A stretch of 64,000 bases of DNA from Phenylobacterium sp. Its GTDB lineage: Bacteria > Pseudomonadota > Alphaproteobacteria > Caulobacterales > Caulobacteraceae. Position numbers and translations under genes: made by a program. Positions 42,782 to 50,917 of this stretch are shown here, piece after piece; positions within the stretch are counted from its first letter, which is position 1, and every line of letters begins with the position of its first letter. The stretch spans positions 62,001 through 126,000 of the forward strand of contig NZ_JAUXVZ010000030.1 of assembly GCF_030680185.1 (NCBI RefSeq), written 5' to 3'. The notes beneath the pieces are model-generated. The model saw nothing but the letters and a program-made list of their open reading frames with translations, did not search any database and had not been told where the DNA came from.

Positions 42782-43990
42782 TTAGGCTTTGGCCAGCGCC
42801 AGGGCCGAACCCTGGCCGACGCCGACGCACATGGTGGCGAGCGCGCGGGTCCCGCCCCGCTCATTCATCGCCCGCGCCGCCGTGAGCGCAATGCGCGCGC
42901 CCGAAGCGCCCAGCGGATGGCCGATGGCGATGGCGCCGCCGTGCGGGTTCACATGCTCGGCGTCGTCGACCAGGCCCCAGGCCCGGGTGCAGGCCAGGGC
43001 CTGGGCGGCGAAGGCCTCGTTCAGCTCGACCACGTCGAAGTCCGTGGGCTTAAGACCCAGGCGGCCGCACAGCTTGTCCACCGCCGGCACGGGGCCATAG
43101 CCCATGACCCGCGGCGGCACGCCGCCGGACGCCCCGCCCTCGATCCGGGCCAGGGGCTCGAGGCCGAGCTTCTGGACCATCTCGGCCGAGGCCAGCAGCA
43201 GGGCCGCGGCCCCGTCATTGACGCCGGACGCATTGCCCGCGGTCACCGTGCCGTCGGGGCGGACGATGGGCTTCAGGCCCTGCAGCGCCTCCAGCGTCGT
43301 GTCGGGGCGCGGATGCTCGTCCTTGGAGACCACGGTCTCGCCCTTGCGGTCCTTCAGCGTGATCGGCGCGATCTCGCCTTCGAAATAGCCGCGGGTCTGG
43401 GCGGCGCCATAGCGCTGCTGGCTGCGGGCGGCGAAGGCGTCCTGGTCGGCCCGGGCGATCTGATAGTCTGTGGCGACGTTCTCGGCGGTCTCCGGCATGG
43501 AGTCGACGCCGTAGTCCTTCTGCATCTGCGGGTTCACGAACCGCCAGCCGATGGTGGTGTCGAAGATCTCCGCCTGGCGGGAAAAGGCGCTGTCGGCCTT
43601 GCCCATGACGAAGGGCGAGCGGGTCATGCTCTCCACCCCGCCGGCGATCACCAGTTCGGCCTCGCCCACGGCGATCATCCGGGCTGCGGCGATGGTGGCG
43701 TCGAGGCCCGAGGCGCAGAGCCGGTTTACCGTCAGGCCCGGCACCGAGCTCGGCATGCCGGCCAGCAGCAGGGCCATGCGCGCGACGTTGCGATTGTCCT
43801 CGCCGGCCTGATTGACGCAGCCATAGACGACCTCATCGACCTCTTCCCAGTCGACCTTAGGGAGGCTTGCCATCAGGGCGCGGATCGGATGGGCGGCCAG
43901 GTCGTCGGCGCGCACCTTGGCCAGGGCGCCGCCGTATCGGCCGATGGGGCTTCTGAGACCTGCGCAGAGATAGACGGTCCGGCCTTGCAT
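42782..43990 (-). CDS. acetyl-CoA acyltransferase (3-oxoadipyl-CoA thiolase-like)
   Basis: Thiolase of 402 residues. Nucleophile Cys in NRLCASGLDA, His in GGAIAIGHPLGASGAR and the second Cys in CVGVGQGSA. The N-terminal YGCVNQAGEDNRNVARMALL is characteristic of 3-oxoadipyl-CoA thiolases (PcaF/PaaJ), so an aromatic-acid end step is possible. No other beta-ketoadipate genes are in the window, and the partner is an acyl-CoA dehydrogenase, so a general beta-oxidation role is equally possible. Confidence 0.93.
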   Translation of the reverse strand: MQGRTVYLCAGLRSPIGRYGGALAKVRADDLAAHPIRALMASLPKVDWEEVDEVVYGCVNQAGEDNRNVARMALLLAGMPSSVPGLTVNRLCASGLDATIAAARMIAVGEAELVIAGGVESMTRSPFVMGKADSAFSRQAEIFDTTIGWRFVNPQMQKDYGVDSMPETAENVATDYQIARADQDAFAARSQQRYGAAQTRGYFEGEIAPITLKDRKGETVVSKDEHPRPDTTLEALQGLKPIVRPDGTVTAGNASGVNDGAAALLLASAEMVQKLGLEPLARIEGGASGGVPPRVMGYGPVPAVDKLCGRLGLKPTDFDVVELNEAFAAQALACTRAWGLVDDAEHVNPHGGAIAIGHPLGASGARIALTAARAMNERGGTRALATMCVGVGQGSALALAKA

Positions 43991-44112
43991 GATCGCTCCT
44001 CGACCCCTAGGCCACGCCCCTGGCGCGGCCGCGATTGTTGCGGGCGGGCAAACTACTGTTCGAACGCGCGCGGGGCAAACCCGCCTGAGGTCATTACGAG
44101 GGGAAGCTGGCG

Positions 44113-44562
44113 ATGGATGGTGGTGGTGAAGCGCAAAACGGCCTGGTGACGCAGGGCGAATGGGCCGGCTGGCGCACCTGGGAGGGGTCCGATCCCTTCG
44201 AGGATCACGCCGGGCCGTTCTATTTCCGCCACGACCCTGACGGCACGCCCCGCTGCGCCTTCCGGGCGGAAAAGAAGCACATGAACGGCGGCGGCTTCAT
44301 GCACGGCGGCTGCATCATGACCTTCGCCGACTACTGCCTGTTCGTGATCGCCCGCGAGGCCCTGCAGGGCAATCACTCGGTCACCGCCACCCTGAACGGC
44401 GAGTTCGTCGGCGCCGTGCCGCTGGGCGCCCTGGTCGAATGCACCGGCGAGGTGGTCAAGGCCGCCCGCTCCATGGTCTTCGTTCGGGGCCTCATCACCA
44501 CCGGCGGCGAGAACGTCATGAGCTTTTCCGGCGTCATCAAGAAGCGCGGCCCCCGGACCTGA
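44113..44562 (+). CDS. PaaI-type hotdog thioesterase
   Basis: Acyl-CoA thioesterase-like protein of 149 residues. GAGGGG lies before the ATG. Hotdog core HMNGGGFMHGGCIMTFADYC gives the conserved His-Gly-Gly on the central helix, followed by SVTATLNGEFVGAVPLGALV and VFVRGLI. Divergent from the thiolase gene; it may release CoA during the same degradation pathway. The gap 43991-44112 has no recognisable operator. Confidence 0.88.
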   Translation: MDGGGEAQNGLVTQGEWAGWRTWEGSDPFEDHAGPFYFRHDPDGTPRCAFRAEKKHMNGGGFMHGGCIMTFADYCLFVIAREALQGNHSVTATLNGEFVGAVPLGALVECTGEVVKAARSMVFVRGLITTGGENVMSFSGVIKKRGPRT

Positions 44563-44624
44563 GCCCTTGCCTCCCATCCCCGCGACGCCATGTTGAGAGC
44601 CTCGCCCGTCCGTCAGGAGTTCCC

Positions 44625-44879
44625 ATGAGCCAGCCCGCCAAACGCAATCTGGGCCAGATCGCCATGGGGGCGGCGCTGGCCCTGCTGGCTGGCCCCGTAG
44701 CGCTCTTCAAGGCGTTCGAACTCGCCTTCTTCCTGACCGGTGTCGCGCCGGGTCAGTGGATGACCTCGGCCGAGCCCACGGCCATGCCGGTCTCCATCGT
44801 GGTGTTGATCTTCTCAGGCCTGGTGGCGGCCTACGGGGTGCGCATGGTCTGGCGCGAGCTGAAGACCCCTTCGGCGTGA
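44625..44879 (+). CDS. small two-helix membrane protein
   Basis: Protein of 84 residues with AGGAG seven bases before the ATG. Two hydrophobic segments: residues 12-34 (MGAALALLAGPVALFKAFEL) and 52-73 (PVSIVVLIFSGLVAAYGVRM). No known family recognised. Its stop overlaps the LLM gene start (TGATG), so they are translated together. A role as a membrane partner of the flavoprotein is possible but unproven. Confidence 0.75.
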   Translation: MSQPAKRNLGQIAMGAALALLAGPVALFKAFELAFFLTGVAPGQWMTSAEPTAMPVSIVVLIFSGLVAAYGVRMVWRELKTPSA

Positions 44880-45871
44880 TGCGGCTTTCCGTTCTCGATC
44901 TGTCGCCCGTGGGCGCTGGCGTCACCCAGGCCGAAGCCGTTCGCCAGACGCTGGAAGTGGCCAAGGCGGCCGAGCGGCTGGGCTATGACCGGTTCTGGGT
45001 GGCCGAGCACCACAATATCGAGGGCCTGGCCTCGCCCGCCCCTGAGATCCTGATCGCGGCCCTGAGCCAGGTCACCTCCACCATCCGCCTGGGCTCGGGC
45101 GGGGTGATGCTGGTCAACTATTCGCCGCTGAAGGTCGCCGAAGTGTTCATGGAGCTGGAGGCCCTGGCGCCGGGTCGCATCGACTTAGGGGTAGGCCGCG
45201 CCCTGGGCGCAGACGGCCGCACGGGCGCGGCCCTGCGTTCGGCCTCATCGGAAGCTTTCCCGCACTATTTCGCCCTGCTGAACGCCTGGCTGCTGGACGC
45301 CTCAGGCAAAGAGCTGATCGGCCCAGATCATCCGGCCCGGGAGATCCGCGCCCATCCCACCGGCCCGTCGCATCCGGACCTGTTCATGCTCTGCTCCTCG
45401 CCAGACAGCGCCGAGTTCGCAGGCCGGGCGGGTGTCGGCATGGTGTTCGCGGAATTCATCGCCCGCGCCGACGGCGGGCCGGCGGTGGAAGCCTATCGCC
45501 GGGCCTTTGCGCCCTCGCCTTTCCGGCAGACACCCATGGCGGCCATCGCCACCATTGCGCTGGCGGCCGACACGCACGACGAGGCCGTCCGGCTGGACGC
45601 CCCGCGTCGGGCCTCCACGCTGGCGACCCTGACGGGTCGGCGGCAGCGATTTCCAATCATCGAGGACGCCCTGGCCTATCTGGCGCCGTTCGAGGGCGAC
45701 CCCAGACTGACGGGCATTGAGGCGCGCAGCATCGTCGGCGACGCCGAGTCGGTGCGCCGACGGCTCGCGGAAAAGGCGCAGGACAGCGACGCCGACGAGG
45801 TCTTCGTCATGGCCTCTGGCCCCAGCCTGGACGCCCGCATCCGCTCCCTTGAGCTGATCAAGCCAGCCTAG
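44879..45871 (+). CDS. LLM-class flavin-dependent oxidoreductase
   Basis: Luciferase-like monooxygenase of the MsnO8/YhbW type, 330 residues. LSVLDLSPVGAGVTQAEAVR, RFWVAEHHNIEGLASPAPEI, IRLGSGGVML, and RIDLGVGRALGADGRT are characteristic of this single-subunit group. Uses FMNH2, usually with a separate reductase; none is nearby. The ATG at 44879 overlaps the small membrane gene. Substrate unknown. Confidence 0.92.
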   Translation: MRLSVLDLSPVGAGVTQAEAVRQTLEVAKAAERLGYDRFWVAEHHNIEGLASPAPEILIAALSQVTSTIRLGSGGVMLVNYSPLKVAEVFMELEALAPGRIDLGVGRALGADGRTGAALRSASSEAFPHYFALLNAWLLDASGKELIGPDHPAREIRAHPTGPSHPDLFMLCSSPDSAEFAGRAGVGMVFAEFIARADGGPAVEAYRRAFAPSPFRQTPMAAIATIALAADTHDEAVRLDAPRRASTLATLTGRRQRFPIIEDALAYLAPFEGDPRLTGIEARSIVGDAESVRRRLAEKAQDSDADEVFVMASGPSLDARIRSLELIKPA

Positions 45872-45880
45872 GGATCGCGC

Positions 45881-46042
45881 CTAGAATAGGCCGGCGCGTT
45901 GAGCGATCACCACCAGGGCGATGACCACCAGCAGAGCCTGGATGATCCCGTTCAGGGGGCCCGGGATGGGCAGGAGGCGCACGGCGTACAGGGCGAGGCC
46001 GAGGACCACGAGGATGATGACGATGGTGATGAGTAATGACAT
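45881..46042 (-). CDS. small membrane protein (Thivi_2564-like), 53 residues
   Basis: Short gene. ATG at 46042 to TAG at 45881-45883 encodes MSLLITIVIILVVLGLALYA followed by VRLLPIPGPLNGIIQALLVV and IALVVIAQRAGLF. Two transmembrane helices are joined by a Pro-Gly turn. The AQRAGL ending and overall plan match the Thivi_2564 family of tiny membrane proteins. A weak Shine-Dalgarno (AGGAT) lies upstream. It is convergent with the LLM gene, with 9 bases between stops. Confidence 0.75.
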   Translation of the reverse strand: MSLLITIVIILVVLGLALYAVRLLPIPGPLNGIIQALLVVIALVVIAQRAGLF

Positions 46043-46133
46043 TCCATCCTAACCTCTGCCGTGGGGAAAGGTTCCGGCCGTCGCGTTAATCTCACCCTGG
46101 CGAACCGCGGGTTTGCAGCCTAGCTTGTCGGCC

Positions 46134-46565
46134 ATGCCCAGCACGACGAACACCACCAGCCGCGAACGCCTCAACGACGCCAATCTCGGCAAGCTCCCGG
46201 GCCACCTGGGACTGGAGATTCTGGAGACCGACCACGGCCGCGTGGTGGGCCGTTTTCGTGTGCGCGAGGACCTGGTCGCCCACACCGGATTTCTGCTGGC
46301 CGGCGCGGTGCTGACCGTCGCCGACATCCTCTGCGCCTATGGGGTCTCCACCGCCTGGCCCGAAGGCGCCAGCGGCTTCACCACCGCCGAGGTGAAGTGC
46401 AACTTCGTCGGGACCCTGCGCGAGGGCGAGGTGCTGTGCACCGCCACCCTGCTGCATGGCGGGCGCACCACCCAGGTCTGGGACGCGCGGGTCGAGGACG
46501 CCGCCACCGGCAAGCTGATGGCCGCCTTCCGCTGCACCCAGATCATCCTCTACCCGCGGGCCTGA
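46134..46565 (+). CDS. PaaI-type hotdog thioesterase
   Basis: Protein of 143 residues from ATG 46134; the open frame from TTG 46113 is less likely. HLGLEILETDHGRVVGRFRV leads into the hotdog helix HTGFLLAGAVLTVADILCAY, then GFTTAEVKCNFVGTLREGEV and TQVWDARVEDAATGKLMAAF. Active-site residues of the PaaI type are partly kept. It has the same fold as the thioesterase 2 kb upstream but low sequence identity. Convergent with the small Oxidored_molyb-like gene (3 bases). Confidence 0.85.
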   Translation: MPSTTNTTSRERLNDANLGKLPGHLGLEILETDHGRVVGRFRVREDLVAHTGFLLAGAVLTVADILCAYGVSTAWPEGASGFTTAEVKCNFVGTLREGEVLCTATLLHGGRTTQVWDARVEDAATGKLMAAFRCTQIILYPRA

Positions 46566-46568
46566 GCC

Positions 46569-47042
46569 CTACTCGGCGATCCGGTAGTCCATGGCCACCA
46601 CCTGGCGGACGCTGCGCCAGGACTTGATGTCGTCGGCGATCACCAGGCGGCGGGGGCCTTCCCGCTCGGGCAGAGGCTGGCCATCGAGGGTGTCGGCCAG
46701 GATGGCCACGTCCTTGTGCAGGTCCTTGTCGGCCTCGACCGCCGAGACCACCGCGGCGTAGCCATCGGCGCCGCGAACCACGAGATAGCCCCGCATCGGG
46801 TCCCCGTGGGCGCGCATGCCCACCGGCAGGCCGGCGGCGCGCATCACATAGGCCAGCGGCGGGCCTTCGTAGAGGCTGGGGCCGGCGTCGCCCGGCACGG
46901 TCACCTGGGCCCGGGGCAGGTCCGCCAGCGCTGCGGCGCTCAGGGTCACTTCGGTCCCGTCAGCCCGGGAAATCTTCACATCCTGGGCGGCCGCGGGCGC
47001 AGCCAGGGCCAGGAGCAGGCCGGCGAACAACAGAGGCTTCAT
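46569..47042 (-). CDS. small exported protein with molybdopterin-binding-like fold, no cysteine
   Basis: Protein of 157 residues with a Sec signal ending AAAQD (residue 21). The body (VKISRADGTEVTLSAAALADLPRAQ and LAYVMRAAGLP, RGYLVVRGADGYAAVVSAVE, PRRLVIADDIKSWRSVRQV) resembles the Oxidored_molyb (sulfite-oxidase) domain, but the protein has no Cys at all, so it cannot bind Mo as SUOX does. Likely a cofactor-free binding or structural version. Its ATG overlaps the GST stop by four bases. Confidence 0.68.
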   Translation of the reverse strand: MKPLLFAGLLLALAAPAAAQDVKISRADGTEVTLSAAALADLPRAQVTVPGDAGPSLYEGPPLAYVMRAAGLPVGMRAHGDPMRGYLVVRGADGYAAVVSAVEADKDLHKDVAILADTLDGQPLPEREGPRRLVIADDIKSWRSVRQVVAMDYRIAE

Positions 47043-47656
47043 AGGGCGGTCTTTACCGAGTCACGGGTGCGCATGGCCTCAAGCCAGCGGTTCACATGGG
47101 TCAGCTCCTCAGGCGGGCGGAACTTGATCATGCGGGCGAAGTCGATGGAGGCGAAGGCGACGATGTCGGCGATGGTCAGCCGGTCGGTGGCGATCCACTC
47201 GCTCTCGGCCAGGCGGCGGTCGAACAGCTTCAGGGCGCGGGTTCCGCTCTGGGCATTGGATTCGCCGATGGCCGGGTTCTGCTTTTCGAGCACGCCCAGC
47301 GCCGGGTGGGTGTGGCGTACAGCCATCATCAGCGGCGTGGCGACCATCATCTCGGCCCGCCTGGTCCACATCTCGATAATCGCCGTCTCCTTGGGATCGC
47401 GGCCCATAAGGTTCGGCTCGGGATAGAGGCTCTCCAGATAGCGGCAGATGGCCAGGGATTCGGTGATGCAGGTCCCGTCGTCCATCTCCAGCATGGGCAC
47501 ATTGGCCAGGCCCGCCTTGGCCAGATAGTCCGGCTGCTTGTGGGCGCCTTCCAGCAGGCTGACGGGGACGATCTCGACGTCCTCGATGCCCTTTTCGATC
47601 ATGAACAGGCGGACCCGCCGCGGATTGGGCGCGCGCTGCGTGTCATAGATCTTCAT
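47039..47656 (-). CDS. glutathione S-transferase family protein
   Basis: GST of 205 residues. Thioredoxin-like N-domain with YDTQRAPNPRRVRLFMIEKG, the cis-Pro in ANVPMLEMDDG, and ITESLAICRYLESLYPEPNL (glutathione gamma-Glu site TES). C-terminal helical domain with the DRLTIADIVAFASIDF capping motif. AGGAGGA precedes the ATG. Substrate unknown; first gene of a two-gene unit with the small exported protein. Confidence 0.92.
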   Translation of the reverse strand: MKIYDTQRAPNPRRVRLFMIEKGIEDVEIVPVSLLEGAHKQPDYLAKAGLANVPMLEMDDGTCITESLAICRYLESLYPEPNLMGRDPKETAIIEMWTRRAEMMVATPLMMAVRHTHPALGVLEKQNPAIGESNAQSGTRALKLFDRRLAESEWIATDRLTIADIVAFASIDFARMIKFRPPEELTHVNRWLEAMRTRDSVKTAL

Positions 47657-47731
47657 GGCGATTCCTCCTGGAGCTCAGGCCTCGGAAAGAGGCGCCCTGA
47701 CGTGGCGGCGGTCAAGGGTGAGGCCGGCCCC

Positions 47732-49009
47732 CTACAGCCCGAACAGCTCCCGCGGCATGGCGCCCACCACGGCCGCGGTCATGCAGGTGGCGAGGAAACC
47801 GGCCAGCAGGGCCTTCCAGACCATGCCGATGATCTCGGCGCGCCGCTCGGGCATCAGCACGCCCATGCCGGTGACGGTGATCCCCACCGAACCGATATTG
47901 GCGAAGCCGCACAGCGCGTAGGTCATGATCATGCGGGTGCGCTCGCTCATGGCCTCGGCCGGCACGCCGCCCAGCTGGATGAAGGCGATGAACTCGGTCA
48001 GCATCAGCTTGACGCCCAGCAGGTAGCCCGCCTGGGGCGCCTCGGACCATGGCACGCCGATCAGCCAGGCGAGCGGCGAGAAGACCACGCCGAGCACCCG
48101 CTCGATGGTCAGGGGCCCGCCCATCACATCGGGAAAGGCGCTGAGCAGGCCGTTACCGATGGCCACGAAGGACACGAAGACGATCAGGATGGCCGAGATG
48201 TTCAGGGCCACGGTGAGCCCGTCCATCGTGCCCTTGGAAATGGCGTCGATGGAGGAGTCGTACTTCAGCAGCGAGCCATAGTCGGCGAAATAGCCCCCCT
48301 GCCCCTTCTTCTCCGGCACGATGATCCGGGCCAGCAGCACGCCGGCCGGGGCCGAGACGATGGAGGCCACCAGCACATGGGCCGCCGCATTGGGCAGCAC
48401 CTCGCGCAGGATGGTGGCGTAGGCGACCATGGTCGAGCCGGCCACCGTCGCCAGACCCACCACGATCATCAGGAAGACCTCTGACCGGGTCAGCTTGTCG
48501 AGATAGGCGCGGATGACGATCGGGCTCTCGATCATGCCCAGGAAGATGTTCACCGCCACGGCCAGCGCCGAGGCGCCGCCCAGGCCCATGGTCTTCTGGA
48601 ACACGAAGCCAAAGCCCTGTGTGATCCACTTCAGGATCTTCCAGTGCCAGAGCAGGGCCGAAAGCGCCGAGATCACCAGGATCAGCGGCAGCACCTGAAA
48701 GGCGAAGACGAACAAGGCGCCGGGGTCTGTCACCGGATAGGGCTGGGCGCCGCCGGCCATATAGCCGAACACGAACCGGGTTCCCTCCGCCGTCGCCGCG
48801 GCCAGGCCATCGACGCCCGCATTGATCCCGCGCACCACCGAGCGCGCGCCCGGCAGGCCAAAGAGGGCCAGCACCAGCAAAATCTGGACCGTCAGGGCGC
48901 CGAGCGCCAGCCGCCATGGGAAGCGCGAGCGATCCTCCGACAGGGCCCAGCAGACCACGAGGACAAGGACGAGGCCCAGAAGGCTCTGGGCGTTTTCCGG
49001 TCGGAACAT
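47732..49009 (-). CDS. concentrative nucleoside transporter (CNT/NupC family)
   Basis: Na+ or H+ nucleoside symporter of 425 residues, about 10 transmembrane helices. Start ATG 49009 has GGGGAGG; a longer frame to a GTG at 49144 runs into the ohr operator and is rejected. CNT motifs: GxxQ-type VFAFQVLPLILVISALSALL, the gate ASALAVAVNIFLGMIESPIV with the conserved Glu-Ser-Pro, FVSFVAIGNGLLSAFPDV and ALCGFANIGSVGI (substrate Asn/Ser site). Divergent from ohr with 169 bases between starts. Confidence 0.95.
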   Translation of the reverse strand: MFRPENAQSLLGLVLVLVVCWALSEDRSRFPWRLALGALTVQILLVLALFGLPGARSVVRGINAGVDGLAAATAEGTRFVFGYMAGGAQPYPVTDPGALFVFAFQVLPLILVISALSALLWHWKILKWITQGFGFVFQKTMGLGGASALAVAVNIFLGMIESPIVIRAYLDKLTRSEVFLMIVVGLATVAGSTMVAYATILREVLPNAAAHVLVASIVSAPAGVLLARIIVPEKKGQGGYFADYGSLLKYDSSIDAISKGTMDGLTVALNISAILIVFVSFVAIGNGLLSAFPDVMGGPLTIERVLGVVFSPLAWLIGVPWSEAPQAGYLLGVKLMLTEFIAFIQLGGVPAEAMSERTRMIMTYALCGFANIGSVGITVTGMGVLMPERRAEIIGMVWKALLAGFLATCMTAAVVGAMPRELFGL

Positions 49010-49135
49010 CAAGCCTCCCCAAGCCCGGCGCCTGAGTCGTGGCGCGGTCGCCATGTCCTTGAAGAGCAAGGCCTTGTCCGGCGCAAGGGATGACACGCCG
49101 CAGAAAGTTAGGCGCCTCCCCTTGACGCATATTAC

Positions 49136-49155
49136 ATTGTGCACAATTTAATTGC
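49136..49155. promoter_or_regulatory. nested operators in the ohr promoter
   Basis: Two overlapping inverted repeats: ATTGTGCACAAT (49136-49147, perfect) and ACAATT-T-AATTGC (49143-49155), one base off the ACAATT-AATTGT pattern of known OhrR operators. A possible -35 TTGACG lies at 49122-49127, so a bound repressor would cover the -10 region. ohrR is the second gene of the operon, giving autoregulation. Confidence 0.75.
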
Positions 49156-49178
49156 TTCAGGTTGAAAAGGAGCTCCCC

Positions 49179-49598
49179 ATGACCCCTCTCTATGAAACCA
49201 GCGCCCGCGCCGTCGGCGGCCGTGAAGGCCACGTCGAAACCGCCGATGGTCAGTTCAAGGCCGACCTCGCCATGCCCAAGGCCCTGGGCGGCAGCGGCAA
49301 CGGCGCCAATCCCGAACAGCTCTTCGCCTCCGGCTACGCCGCCTGCTTCGAGAGCGCCGTGCGCCATGTGGCCCGCCAGCAGAAGCTCGGCCTGAAGGAC
49401 GCCGCCGTCACCGCTACCGTCCAGCTCTTCCCCAAGGATGGCGGCGGATTCCGCCTGGGCGTCGCCCTGGCCGCCGAGATCGAAGGCCTGGATGAGGCCG
49501 CGGCCCACGAACTGGTGGAGACAGCCCACCAGGTTTGCCCCTATTCCAATGCGGTGCGCGGCAATATCGACGTGCAGCTGACCACGACGGTGCGGTGA
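49179..49598 (+). CDS. ohr: organic hydroperoxide resistance protein Ohr
   Basis: Thiol peroxidase of the OsmC/Ohr family, 139 residues, that reduces organic and fatty acid hydroperoxides. Catalytic Cys56 (GYAACFES) and Cys120 (HQVCPYSNA) are both present; the EQLFASGYAACF block is specific for Ohr rather than OsmC. AAGGAG lies 8 bases before the ATG at 49179. First gene of the ohr-ohrR operon, overlapping the regulator by four bases. Confidence 0.96.
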   Translation: MTPLYETSARAVGGREGHVETADGQFKADLAMPKALGGSGNGANPEQLFASGYAACFESAVRHVARQQKLGLKDAAVTATVQLFPKDGGGFRLGVALAAEIEGLDEAAAHELVETAHQVCPYSNAVRGNIDVQLTTTVR

Positions 49599-50116
49599 AC
49601 CAGGACGCCACCAGACGAGCTTCAGGCGCGGGCCCGGCGACGGGCGCGAACGGCGAAGGGGTCAATCCCCTTCGCCTCGACCTGCAGCTTTGCTTCGCCC
49701 TCTATGGCGCCAGCAACCGGGTGATCCGGCTCTACCGCACCCTGCTGGCGCCGCTTGGCCTCACCTATCCACAGTACCTGGTCATGCTGGCCCTGTGGGA
49801 GACCGCGCCCCGCAGCGTGGGCGAGCTTGGCCAGGCGCTGGATCTCGACAGCGGCACGCTGACCCCCCTGCTCAAGCGGCTGGAGGCCCAGGGCCTGGTG
49901 GTCCGCACCCGAGACCCCCGGGACGAGCGCCGGGTGATCATCTCCCTGACGGATCAAGGCGCGGCCCTGCGGGAAAAGGCCCAACCCATCCCGGGCGAGG
50001 TGATCTGCCGGCTGGGCGGCGACCTCGGCGAACTGGGCGCCCTGCGCGAGGCCCTCGGGGCGCTGCAGCAGCGCCTGGACGCCGCACAGACGCCGACGAA
50101 GACGTCCGGCTCCTGA
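49595..50116 (+). CDS. ohrR: MarR-family peroxide sensor OhrR
   Basis: Redox-sensing repressor of 173 residues. GTG start at 49595 overlaps the ohr stop (GTGA). The reactive Cys33 lies in DLQLCFALYGAS, the defining OhrR motif. A second Cys in GEVICRLGG may form the disulfide of the two-Cys (Xanthomonas) type. Winged HTH with SVGELGQALDLDSGTLTPLL and RTRDPRDERRVIISLTDQG. The N-terminal 24 residues before the motif are longer than usual, so an inner start is possible, but none with a good ribosome site is seen. Confidence 0.93.
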   Translation: MNQDATRRASGAGPATGANGEGVNPLRLDLQLCFALYGASNRVIRLYRTLLAPLGLTYPQYLVMLALWETAPRSVGELGQALDLDSGTLTPLLKRLEAQGLVVRTRDPRDERRVIISLTDQGAALREKAQPIPGEVICRLGGDLGELGALREALGALQQRLDAAQTPTKTSGS

Positions 50117-50162
50117 GCTCGAGCCATGTGCGCACTTCTGTGGCGCCGCGGCGAAAGCATGA

Positions 50163-50177
50163 CGCCCGAAACGGGCG
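50163..50177 (+). terminator. short hairpin after ohrR
   Basis: CGCCCG-AAA-CGGGCG followed by ACCTTT, 46 bases after the ohrR stop. Perfect 6-base stem, weak T-run. The rest of the gap to the DedA gene (50178-50260) shows no other clear signal. Confidence 0.45.
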
Positions 50178-50260
50178 ACCTTTAACCCGCTGACAGATTT
50201 TGCCACTAGAATGCCACGACGCCCGGCCATGCCCGCGCCAGACGTCCACGGGAACCCAAT

Positions 50261-50917
50261 ATGGAATCCATGCTCGAGCCGGTCGCGGACTTCATCCGCG
50301 TCAATCACGGTTGGGCCGGCCTCGTGCTGGGCCTGTTCATCATGCTGGAATCCCTGGTGATTCTGGGCGCTTTCATTCCCGCGACGCCGATGCTGGTGCT
50401 GACGGGCGGCCTGCTCGCCACCGGCGTTCTCGACCCCGTCTCGGTGCTGCTGGGCTGCATCACCGGCGCGATCATCGGCGACGCCATCTCCTTTTTCATC
50501 GGCCGCAAGCTGGGTATGCGCGTGCTGCGCCACCGCTGGCTGAAGCGCTACCGCCGCCAGTTCGCCCTGACGCGCCTCTATTGCCGTCGGTATGGCGTGA
50601 TCACCGTCTATGTGGGCCGCTTCATCGGTCCGATGCGCGCCTTCGTGCCCGCCGTGGTGGGCATGGCGCGGATGTCGATCCGCGACTTCCAGATCGCCAA
50701 TGTGCTCTCGGCGGTGATCTGGGTGTTCGCCGCCCTGGCGCCTGGCTATCTCACCGCCAAGGGTCTGGAGCAGCTCGACATCCTCGACCACGTCGATCCG
50801 CTGACGCTGGGCCTGATCGCCCTGGTCGTGGCCGGCACGATTGGAACCGTGGGCTGGCGGCTCGTGCGCAAACGCGCCAAGCGCCGCATTCCGATCCTCG
50901 ACGCCCCAGGGGCTTGA
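50261..50917 (+). CDS. DedA family membrane protein
   Basis: Inner-membrane protein of 218 residues of the DedA/VTT family; some members flip polyprenyl phosphate or phosphatidylethanolamine. Start region MESMLEPVADFIRVNHGWAG. Landmarks are the re-entrant segment LESLVILGAFIPATPML, TGAIIGDAISFFIGRKLG and the signature VGRFIGPMRAFVPAVVGMARM with essential Arg residues. C-terminal basic tail RKRAKRRIP. Convergent with the S46 peptidase, with a stem-loop between. Confidence 0.92.
   Translation: MESMLEPVADFIRVNHGWAGLVLGLFIMLESLVILGAFIPATPMLVLTGGLLATGVLDPVSVLLGCITGAIIGDAISFFIGRKLGMRVLRHRWLKRYRRQFALTRLYCRRYGVITVYVGRFIGPMRAFVPAVVGMARMSIRDFQIANVLSAVIWVFAALAPGYLTAKGLEQLDILDHVDPLTLGLIALVVAGTIGTVGWRLVRKRAKRRIPILDAPGA

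Noticed and set aside
41828..44149. 773-codon open frame opposite acyl-CoA dehydrogenase and thiolase
   Set aside because: Runs antisense through two well-supported genes and their gap; biased composition, no motifs.
49010..49144. Longer nucleoside transporter start at GTG 49144
   Set aside because: The extension overlaps the ohr operator, has no Shine-Dalgarno and is not hydrophobic; ATG 49009 has GGGGAGG.
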